Source: an uncultured Bacteroidota bacterium (GTDB lineage: Bacteria; Bacteroidota; Bacteroidia; Flavobacteriales; Schleiferiaceae). Taken from it: 5,705 nt of DNA. Of the stretch, positions 1-5,604 are shown piece by piece. Location: NCBI GenBank assembly GCA_913056475.1, contig CAJXMS010000155.1:1-5705 (forward strand). Reading direction: 5' to 3'. The notes beneath the pieces are model-generated. The model was not told where the DNA came from, made no database searches, and was given only the letters and a program-made list of their open reading frames with translations. Made by a program: the position numbers and the translations under genes. Numbering within the stretch: position 1 is the first letter of the stretch; each line of letters starts with the position of its first letter.

Positions 1-477
1 GGCGTCGGTTTCCACGGTAGCCGGTTTGAGGGTGTTGGTGGCCGTATCTCCTTTGATGCCTGGTTCGGTATAAGTGATCTCTAAGGTGATTTTTTGCGGC
101 AGCTCGCAGATAAGGGGGCGCTCCTCATCGGCATGAAAGAGTACCTGACACTCCATTCCTTCTTTGAGAAACTGGGGGGCATTGATCAGCTCCCGGTCTA
201 TGGTGATTTGGTTAAAGTCTTCCATGTTCATAAAGTGGAAGCCTGTAGGATCTTGGTAAAGAAACTGATACGTGCGGTTTTCGATGCGTACCTCTTCTAT
301 TTTGGTGCCGGAAGGAAAGGTATGTTCCAGGACCCGGCCGGTATCGAGGTTACGCATTTTGGTGCGCACAAAGGCGGCGCCTTTACCCGGTTTTACATGC
401 AGGAATTCTAAGATTTGATGCGGGGCATTGTTATAGGTGATGCAAAGCCCATTGCGTATGTCAGAAGTATCAGCCAT
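1..477 (-). CDS. efp: Elongation factor P, 3' end cut off by the window edge
   Basis: EF-P binds between the ribosomal P and E sites and promotes peptide bond formation at stalled proline stretches; it is cytoplasmic. The 159 visible codons begin MADTSDIRNGLCITYNN and cover the KOW-like N-terminal domain, with the conserved loop VKPGKGAAFVRTK at residues 28-40. Lys32 sits at the loop tip, where E. coli has the modified Lys34. The middle OB domain follows, with HFMNMEDFNQITI around residues 81-93. The start of the third domain carries the family signature GIKGDTATNTLKPATVET near residues 140-157. Full-length EF-P is about 188 residues, so roughly 30 C-terminal residues lie off the left edge. 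The ATG is chosen because the family's N-terminus begins there; upstream is only a weak AAGG. The gap to the ABC gene is 44 bases and holds a promoter-like box. No gene for an EF-P lysine-modifying enzyme is visible here. Identity is secure. Confidence 0.96.
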   Translation of the reverse strand, partial: MADTSDIRNGLCITYNNAPHQILEFLHVKPGKGAAFVRTKMRNLDTGRVLEHTFPSGTKIEEVRIENRTYQFLYQDPTGFHFMNMEDFNQITIDRELINAPQFLKEGMECQVLFHADEERPLICELPQKITLEITYTEPGIKGDTATNTLKPATVETDA

Positions 478-503
478 AGTGCCTTTTTAAGTCTATTTCA
501 GGG

Positions 504-521
504 GCAAAAGTAAGCTTTTGC
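504..521. repeat. Perfect 7-bp inverted repeat with 4-base loop between the ABC gene and efp
   Basis: The arms GCAAAAG (504-510) and CTTTTGC (515-521) are exact reverse complements around TAAG. The repeat starts directly after the ABC stop codon. The stem is AU-rich in RNA and is followed on the minus strand by CCCC, not a U-tract, so a strong intrinsic terminator is unlikely. One arm forms most of the -7-like box, so it could equally be a protein-binding palindrome or a chance result of the TTTTG motif. Confidence 0.5.
505..512 (-). promoter_or_regulatory. Candidate Bacteroidota -7 promoter box for efp
   Basis: The minus strand reads TACTTTTG, an exact match to the Bacteroidota -7 consensus TAnnTTTG, in the 44-base gap between the ABC gene and efp. 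If the box spans about -11 to -4, transcription would start near position 501, giving a leader of about 24 bases. I see no TTG-type -33 element 19-21 bases upstream, where the ABC coding sequence ends, so the promoter is incomplete or weak. The box overlaps the inverted repeat at 504-521. Its surroundings match those of the box before lpxD. Confidence 0.45.
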
Positions 522-1139
522 TTATTGATAATCTTTGAGGTGCAGCTCCTCTTCGGTGAGGGTAAGTTCCTCAGCCTGGTAGTTGCTCCCGATGACCAGC
601 GAACGGCCTCGGCGCTCTTGCTGAAGGAGCTTTTGAAACCAGCCCACGTTGTTTTTTTCCAGATTGCTGGTAGGTTCATCCAGCAGCAGAATATCGGCCT
701 CGCTGTAAAGCGCCAGCGCCAGGCGGAGGCGCTGCTTCATGCCGGAGCTAAAGTAGGCGATGGGTTTAGAAGCGGCCTGCTCCAGGTAGGCGTTTTGGAG
801 AAGCTCGGCCGGAGGTACGCGTAAGGGGCGGAGCTGCTGGTAGGTGCGGAGGAATTCTTCGGCGGGTAGTTCTTCGATCATTTCAAAATAAGGCGCCGCG
901 TAGCTGATGTGACGGGCGGCCTCCAGGGGGGGCAGGGGCTTTTGACCTCGTTGATAGTGCAGGGAACCGCTGCTCAGGGATAGGGCTCCGTAGAGGGTTT
1001 TCAGCAAAGTAGATTTGCCGCTACCGTTGCCCCCCAGGACGGCCCACATTTGGCCGGAGGCCAAATGAAAATCAAGCCCCTGGAATACTACTTGGGGCCC
1101 AAAGCTGCGGCTGGCCTGCTGGAGGGTGACTTCCATCAT
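522..1139 (-). CDS. Small stand-alone ABC transporter ATP-binding protein
   Basis: This is a single ABC nucleotide-binding domain of 205 residues, about the size of CcmA-type subunits. It should hydrolyse ATP at the inner face of the cytoplasmic membrane with a separate permease, but none is encoded here and the substrate is unknown. Walker A is GGNGSGKST (residues 36-44), the signature is SSGMKQR (131-137) in place of LSGGQ, and Walker B is ILLLDEP with Asp154 and Glu155. The D-loop reads SNLE. Two switches look atypical. The Q-loop region ISYAAPYFEMIEEL (78-91) has no obvious glutamine, and the H-loop histidine position is Asn186 in VIGSNYQ. The start has tandem ATGs (1139 and 1136); the first is used here, the second is equally possible. 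It lies 5 bases after lpxA, so translation is probably coupled. The family call is firm; transport, as opposed to a regulatory ATPase role, is inferred. Confidence 0.88.
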   Translation of the reverse strand: MMEVTLQQASRSFGPQVVFQGLDFHLASGQMWAVLGGNGSGKSTLLKTLYGALSLSSGSLHYQRGQKPLPPLEAARHISYAAPYFEMIEELPAEEFLRTYQQLRPLRVPPAELLQNAYLEQAASKPIAYFSSGMKQRLRLALALYSEADILLLDEPTSNLEKNNVGWFQKLLQQERRGRSLVIGSNYQAEELTLTEEELHLKDYQ

Positions 1140-1144
1140 GGCGT

Positions 1145-1927
1145 TTACTCCAGGCGGAAACCTTTCATGATACCACTTTGGGAGGAGCGTACAAAGGTGA
1201 TGATCTCATCGCGCTCCTGGGTGGCTTCAAATTCGGTTTCGATGATCTCGAGGGCCTGGCTTACGTTGTAGTTTTTCTGGAAAAGGATGCGGTAGATGTT
1301 TTGGATATCATTGATCTGATCGCGGGAATAGCCTCGCCGGCGCAGCCCTATGGAATTAATGCCGGCGTAGGAGATGGGTTCTTTGGCGGCTTTCACGTAA
1401 GGGGGGACGTCCTTACGGACCAGGGAACCACCGCCTACGAAGGCATGGGTGCCAATTTTGCTGAACTGCTGAACGGCGGAAAGGCCGCCCACGATGGCCC
1501 AGTCGCCCAGTTCTACATGGCCGGCCAGCAAAACGCCGTTTACTACGATGCAGTTTTTGCCGAGCACCACGTCGTGGGCCAGGTGGGCGGTGGCCATGAG
1601 CAGGGAGTTATCTCCTACGATGGTTTTGCCCAGCGCTTTGGTGCCGCGGTTGATGGTTACAAATTCCCGGATGATGACGTTGTCCCCAATTTGGACGGTG
1701 CTGTCTTCGCCTTCAAATTTGAGATCTTGCGGAATGGCGGAGATCACCGCCCCGGGAAATATCCGGCAATTTTTACCGATGCGCGCGCCCTCCATGATGG
1801 TGACGTTGCTGCCAATCCAAGTGCCCTCGCCGATAACCACATTTTTGTGAATGGTGGTGAAAGGTTCTATAACGACGGTATTGGCGATTTTGGCGCTGGG
1901 GTGTACGTAAGCCAGGGGTTGATTCAT
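1145..1927 (-). CDS. lpxA: Acyl-ACP--UDP-N-acetylglucosamine O-acyltransferase (LpxA)
   Basis: LpxA catalyses the first step of lipid A synthesis, moving an (R)-3-hydroxyacyl chain from ACP to the 3-OH of UDP-GlcNAc in the cytoplasm; the family is trimeric. The 260 residues match the usual length (262 in E. coli). They form a left-handed beta-helix of hexapeptide repeats (about residues 8-185) and a helical C-terminus with the family segment GINSIGLRRRGYSRDQI (about 201-217). Family landmarks are IPQDLKFEGE (65-74), the catalytic His118 in AHLAHD (E. coli His125) and His137 in LAGH (E. coli His144). Gly166 sits at the E. coli Gly173 acyl-ruler position, which fits a long chain. Gln153 replaces E. 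coli His160. The frame is open 16 codons further upstream, but MNQPLAYVHPSAKI matches the family start. The chosen ATG overlaps the lpxC-fabZ stop as ATGA, implying coupled translation. Confidence 0.97.
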   Translation of the reverse strand: MNQPLAYVHPSAKIANTVVIEPFTTIHKNVVIGEGTWIGSNVTIMEGARIGKNCRIFPGAVISAIPQDLKFEGEDSTVQIGDNVIIREFVTINRGTKALGKTIVGDNSLLMATAHLAHDVVLGKNCIVVNGVLLAGHVELGDWAIVGGLSAVQQFSKIGTHAFVGGGSLVRKDVPPYVKAAKEPISYAGINSIGLRRRGYSRDQINDIQNIYRILFQKNYNVSQALEIIETEFEATQERDEIITFVRSSQSGIMKGFRLE

Positions 1928-3327
1928 GCCTTGTTTTTTTCTTTGACGATTTGGGCCATCATGGAGGCTTCGCAAGCGAGCTGCTGGCCCACGTAGGCCT
2001 GGCCGTCCATCTGGACGATGCCGCGGCGAATGGGCTGGGTGAGTTTGAGGCTGAGCAGGAGCACGTCGCCCGGGACCACTTGTCTTTTAAAGCGTACGCC
2101 GTCTATTTTAAGAAAATAGGTGAGGTAATTTTCGGGATCGGGCACGGTGTTGAGGGCCAAAATACCGCCGGCCTGGGCCATGGCTTCTATTTGCAGCACG
2201 CCGGGCATCACGGGGGCACCGGGGAAATGACCGGTAAAATAGGGCTCATTCATGGTAATGCTCTTCACGCCTACTACGTGTTCGGTGGAGAGTTCCAGGA
2301 TTTTATCGACCAGCAGAAAAGGTGGGCGGTGGGGCAGAATGTTCATGATCTTATTGACATCATAAACGGGGGTGGTGGCCGGGTCATAGGAAGGAATGGC
2401 TGGGGTACGCCGGGCTTCCTTGATCTTTTTTTGGAGGAGTTTGGCAAAGGCGGCGTTGGCGGCATGACCGGGGCGGGTGGCGATGATACGTCCCTTGATG
2501 GGCGCACCGGCGAGGGCCAGGTCTCCTATAACGTCAAGCAGCTTATGACGAGCCGCTTCGTTGGGGTGGTGCAGGTCTAAGTTGTCCAGTATGCCATTGG
2601 CCTTTACCGACACATCTTCTTTACCAAAAGCTTTTTTGAGTTTTTCCAGGGTGGGACCTTCTACTTCTTGGTCTACGTACACAATTGCGTTTTTTAAGTC
2701 CCCCCCCTGGATAAGGCCATTGTCCAGGAGGTACTCCAGTTCGTGCAGGAAGCTAAAAGTGCGGCTGTTGGCGAGCTGGTCCTTAAAGTCTTCTATACGC
2801 GATAGGCTGGCGTGCTGGCTGCCCAGTACTTTCGTTTCGTAGTCTACCATGGCGGTGACCTGATAGTGGTCTGCGGGCAGGGCCAGGATCTCGATATTTT
2901 CTGCTTCGTCCCGGTAAGCAAAGGGTTCTGTGATTTCAAAATAATCCCGGGGCTGTTCTTGGGCCTTTAAGCCGGCTTGCTCGAGGGCCTCTACAAAGGG
3001 GAGGGAGGAGCCGTCCATGATGGGCATCTCGGGGCCATTTATTTCCAGGCGGCAGTTATCTATTTGAAGGCCGGTAAGGGCGGCAAGTACGTGTTCTACG
3101 GTGCTTACGCTTACTTCTCCATGGGCCAGGGTGGTGCCTCGTTCCGTGCTGCTAACATAACTGGCCAGGGCGGGTATTTCGGGCCGTTGTTCCAGGTCGG
3201 TTCGCACCAGGATGTAGCCACTATGGGGCTCGGCGGGTTGAAAAGTGAGGGTCACCTGCTTACCGGTATGCAGGCCTGTACCGGAGATGCTCACTGCTTG
3301 CTGCAGCGTGTGTTGCTGAGTGGTCAT
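1924..3327 (-). CDS. lpxC-fabZ: Bifunctional UDP-3-O-acyl-N-acetylglucosamine deacetylase / 3-hydroxyacyl-ACP dehydratase (LpxC-FabZ fusion)
   Basis: This 467-residue cytoplasmic fusion joins two enzymes. Residues 1 to about 305 are LpxC, the zinc deacetylase of the committed lipid A step. It begins with the typical LQQAVSISGTGLHTG segment and keeps Glu78 and His79 (STVEH), the further zinc ligands His261 and Asp265 (RHKLLDVIGDL), and His288 (PGH), matching E. coli His238, Asp242 and His265. After a short linker (about 305-320), residues 321-467 are FabZ, which dehydrates 3-hydroxyacyl-ACP. It shows MNILPHRPPFLLVD (328-341), catalytic His367 in GHFPG and Glu381 in QIEAMAQ, 14 residues apart as in E. 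coli FabZ. The fusion is established as typical of Bacteroidota and relatives. It couples two enzymes at the branch between fatty acid elongation and lipid A synthesis. The start lies 8 bases after lpxD. Both active sites look intact. An 8-G run followed by A AAA AAC lies within residues 207-213. Confidence 0.97.
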   Translation of the reverse strand: MTTQQHTLQQAVSISGTGLHTGKQVTLTFQPAEPHSGYILVRTDLEQRPEIPALASYVSSTERGTTLAHGEVSVSTVEHVLAALTGLQIDNCRLEINGPEMPIMDGSSLPFVEALEQAGLKAQEQPRDYFEITEPFAYRDEAENIEILALPADHYQVTAMVDYETKVLGSQHASLSRIEDFKDQLANSRTFSFLHELEYLLDNGLIQGGDLKNAIVYVDQEVEGPTLEKLKKAFGKEDVSVKANGILDNLDLHHPNEAARHKLLDVIGDLALAGAPIKGRIIATRPGHAANAAFAKLLQKKIKEARRTPAIPSYDPATTPVYDVNKIMNILPHRPPFLLVDKILELSTEHVVGVKSITMNEPYFTGHFPGAPVMPGVLQIEAMAQAGGILALNTVPDPENYLTYFLKIDGVRFKRQVVPGDVLLLSLKLTQPIRRGIVQMDGQAYVGQQLACEASMMAQIVKEKNKA

Positions 3328-3335
3328 TCGAAGAG

Positions 3336-4349
3336 TTAGGCTTGATTTTTCAGTTGGTCAATATCCTTGGCCATTTGGGGAAGTTTACGGAAGTACACAT
3401 AAGATTTTTTATAATCCCCGATGGGAAAGGCCGGGGAGCCCTGCACGATGGCCCCCTCGGGCAGGTCGCCGGCGATGCCGCTTTGGGCGGCAATTTTCAC
3501 GTTATTGCCTATGGTAAGGTGGCCTACCATCCCTACCTGGCCGCCGATCATTACGTTTTTGCCAATTTTAGTGGAGCCGGCTATTCCGGTTTGGGAAGCG
3601 ATGACGGTATTCTCTCCTATTTCTACGTTGTGGGCCACCTGGATAAGGTTGTCCAGCTTCACCCCCCGGCGAATGATGGTGGAGCCCAGGGTGGCCCGAT
3701 CTATGCTTGTATTGGCGCCTATTTCTACGCCATCTTCTATTATTACGTTACCTATCTGTGCTACCTTGTCGTAACTTTCGCCTTGCGGAGCAAACCCGAA
3801 TCCGTCGCTGCCTATGACTACGCCCGCGTGGAGGGTTACTTTGCTGCCTATTACGGATTGGTCATATAGCTGCACGCCACTGTAAATGAGGCACTCATCG
3901 CCTATTTGGCTGTGCGCTCCCACGTAGGTGTTTGGATAGATTTTGGTATGGGCGCCGATGGTCACGTGATCGTCGATCACACAGCCCGCGCCGATGTAAA
4001 CGTCCGTTCCTATGGTAGCGGATTCACTTACGGAGGCTTGGGGGTGTACGCCGGTTTTTTGATGTCGGTTTTGGTTGTAAGCTTCCAGGAGCTGAGCAAA
4101 AGCGGCGTAAGCATCTTCTACCCGCAGCAAAGTGGCTTTCACGGCTTTTTCCAGCGCGAGGTCTTGATTTACGATGACGATAGAGGCCTCGGTATCGTAA
4201 AGGTAGCGGGTATATTGGGGATTGGCCAGAAAGCTCAGGGTGCCTTCCTTTCCTTCTTCGATCTTGGAAAGGTTGTGCACCTTTACCTGCGGATCTCCTT
4301 CTATGCGGGCCCCGAGCATATCCGCTATTTGCTGCGCTGAAAATTCCAT
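3336..4349 (-). CDS. lpxD: UDP-3-O-(3-hydroxyacyl)glucosamine N-acyltransferase (LpxD)
   Basis: LpxD performs the third lipid A step, adding an (R)-3-hydroxyacyl chain from ACP to the 2-amino group of the LpxC product; it is cytoplasmic and trimeric in the family. The 337 residues fit the family (341 in E. coli). Residues 1 to about 98 are the uridine-binding N-terminal domain, with the conserved LSFLANPQY near 38-46. A hexapeptide-repeat beta-helix runs from about 101 to 310. It contains the hallmark GSDGFGFAP (180-188), SIDRATLGST (215-224) and catalytic His240 in NLIQVAHNVEIG (E. coli His239). A helical C-terminal tail ends DIDQLKNQA. The reading frame is open 42 codons further upstream, into the HD gene, but that stretch lacks LpxD character and MEFSAQQIADMLGA is the family start. 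The gap is 22 bases to the HD gene and 8 to lpxC-fabZ. A promoter-like box lies just before the ATG. Confidence 0.97.
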   Translation of the reverse strand: MEFSAQQIADMLGARIEGDPQVKVHNLSKIEEGKEGTLSFLANPQYTRYLYDTEASIVIVNQDLALEKAVKATLLRVEDAYAAFAQLLEAYNQNRHQKTGVHPQASVSESATIGTDVYIGAGCVIDDHVTIGAHTKIYPNTYVGAHSQIGDECLIYSGVQLYDQSVIGSKVTLHAGVVIGSDGFGFAPQGESYDKVAQIGNVIIEDGVEIGANTSIDRATLGSTIIRRGVKLDNLIQVAHNVEIGENTVIASQTGIAGSTKIGKNVMIGGQVGMVGHLTIGNNVKIAAQSGIAGDLPEGAIVQGSPAFPIGDYKKSYVYFRKLPQMAKDIDQLKNQA

Positions 4350-4357
4350 ATAGCGGG

Positions 4358-4365
4358 CAAAATTA
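4358..4365 (-). promoter_or_regulatory. Candidate Bacteroidota -7 promoter box for lpxD
   Basis: The minus strand reads TAATTTTG, an exact TAnnTTTG match, within the 22-base gap between the HD gene stop and the lpxD ATG. A start about 4 bases past the box would fall near 4354, leaving a leader of only about 5 bases, so the transcript would be almost leaderless. I find no TTG-type -33 element at the expected distance, inside the HD coding end. The context GCTTAATTTTGCCC differs by one base from that before efp. Confidence 0.4.
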
Positions 4366-4371
4366 AGCAAT

Positions 4372-5604
4372 TCAGGTTCGGCGCTGGGGCAGCACGGCTT
4401 TCGGGGCAAATAAAAAGAACTTGGTAACCGGCTTGCTGAGGGCGGAGATGTTAAGCTGATCCGCCGCCTCCGCAATATCGATTAGCTTTCCATCGCGGTA
4501 AAGCAGGTGAATGCGGTCTTTGCGGGGGTCGTAGGCATTATTACTCACGGCTTGCACAAAAACCAGGTAGCGTGCTTCTTCTGAACTGAGGCCCAGGTGC
4601 AGGGCCGTTTGTTGAACGAGCTCTTCTAGGCGGGCCTTGCTGGGCCTGGAAGCCAGGCGCTGTACGCCCAATAGGCGGCGGTGGAGCAAGCGCTGGCAGA
4701 GGTTGCTTAACAGCGCATCTTCGTGCTGCTCCCATTCTTTGATCCCGGCCATGAAATCGGCATCGTCAAGCCGGGCATAGTGCTCGATGAGCTCCTGCCG
4801 CTCCGGGGGGAGCTGGCCACTGATGAAGGGGCGCAGCGCGGAAGGCATGGCCATGGTGGGCTGGTACACTTCCCGGGCCCGGCGCAGGATCTGGAGAAGT
4901 AAATATTCTGCGCTGAGCACCGTCTTGTGCAGGTACACCTGCCAGTACATAAGGCGGCGGGCTACCAGGAATTTTTCTACACTATAGATGCCCTTGGCGT
5001 CCACTACAATTTGATCCTGGGCTACGTGGAGCATGGTGATAAGCCGCTCAGCGTTTACCTGGCCTTCGCTTACGCCGGTGTAGAAGCAATCCCGGCGCAG
5101 GTAGTCTAGCCGGTCTACATCCAGCTGGCTACTGATAAGCTGGTGCAGAAAGCGCCGGGGGTATTCGTCCCGAAATATTTGCAGGGCCAGGGAGAGGCGT
5201 CCCTGGAACTCTTCGTTGAGGTGGGCCATGAAATATTCGGAGAGGGTTTCATGAGAGATTCCCGGCACCATCTCATTTTCGAGGGCATGCGAGAAAGGCC
5301 CGTGTCCGATGTCATGCAGCAGGATAGCTGCCGCTACGGCTTCCTGCTCTTCCTCGCTGATCGCTACTTCCTTTTGCCGAAGGCTATAAATGGCTTGCAT
5401 AGCTAGGTGCATGGCGCCCAGGGCATGATGAAAACGGGTGTGATAAGCCCCGGGATACACCAGGTAGGTGAGCCCGAGCTGCGAGATGCGTCTAAGGCGC
5501 TGGAAATAAGAATGCTCCAGCAAGTCGAAAATTAATGGGCTGGGAATGGTAATGAAACCGTAGATGGGATCGTTTAAGATCTTGTGTTTGTTGGTTGCGC
5601 TCAA
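4372..5604 (-). CDS. HD-domain phosphohydrolase, SAMHD1-like / COG1078 type, probable dNTP triphosphohydrolase
   Basis: This is a 410-residue soluble metal-dependent phosphohydrolase. It opens with the family segment KILNDPIYGFITIP (residues 8-21), then YFQRLRRISQLGL (33-45) and HTRFHHALGAMHLA (55-68). The HD metal site is complete: His59 (in FHH), His97-Asp98 in LLHDIGHGPFSH, and Asp164 in SSQLDVDRLDYLRRDC, which aligns with SAMHD1 Asp311. Arg165, Tyr168 and Asp172 align with SAMHD1 Lys312, Tyr315 and Asp319, which contact the nucleotide. Known relatives hydrolyse dNTPs to deoxynucleosides and triphosphate; that substrate is inferred here. The start is TTG. The frame has no ATG before an upstream stop at 5634-5632, and the first ATG downstream would remove conserved sequence. 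No Shine-Dalgarno is evident. From memory, HD genes of this type often precede lpxD in Bacteroidota. The C-terminal third is less recognisable to me. Confidence 0.9.
   Translation of the reverse strand: MSATNKHKILNDPIYGFITIPSPLIFDLLEHSYFQRLRRISQLGLTYLVYPGAYHTRFHHALGAMHLAMQAIYSLRQKEVAISEEEQEAVAAAILLHDIGHGPFSHALENEMVPGISHETLSEYFMAHLNEEFQGRLSLALQIFRDEYPRRFLHQLISSQLDVDRLDYLRRDCFYTGVSEGQVNAERLITMLHVAQDQIVVDAKGIYSVEKFLVARRLMYWQVYLHKTVLSAEYLLLQILRRAREVYQPTMAMPSALRPFISGQLPPERQELIEHYARLDDADFMAGIKEWEQHEDALLSNLCQRLLHRRLLGVQRLASRPSKARLEELVQQTALHLGLSSEEARYLVFVQAVSNNAYDPRKDRIHLLYRDGKLIDIAEAADQLNISALSKPVTKFFLFAPKAVLPQRRT

Noticed and set aside
94..411. Plus-strand open frame opposite efp
   Set aside because: The minus strand encodes a clear EF-P with conserved loop and signature; the opposite frame is incidental.
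504..521. Intrinsic terminator between the ABC gene and efp
   Set aside because: The 7-bp stem is AU-rich and followed by C residues, not a U-tract, on the transcribed strand.
1928..1975. 16-codon N-terminal extension of the lpxA frame
   Set aside because: It overlaps the end of FabZ and precedes the conserved LpxA start; the ATGA overlap gives a better start.
1178..1996. 272-codon plus-strand open frame opposite lpxA
   Set aside because: It is antisense to a gene with full family conservation. The translation is Gly/Asp/Ala-rich without a recognisable domain, as expected from reading the complement of hexapeptide repeats in GC-rich codons.
1951..2580. 209-codon plus-strand open frame opposite lpxC-fabZ
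   Set aside because: It is an antisense shadow of the FabZ and late LpxC coding sequence, with low-complexity Gly/His-rich translation and no motif.
3342..3869. 175-codon plus-strand open frame opposite lpxD, plus another at 3906-4340
   Set aside because: Both lie opposite intact lpxD and have no family resemblance. The lpxD frame explains the sequence fully.
4350..4475. 42-codon N-terminal extension of the lpxD frame
   Set aside because: It overlaps the HD gene, reads as an Arg/Pro/Ser-rich shadow, and LpxD proteins start at the MEFSAQQ-like position.
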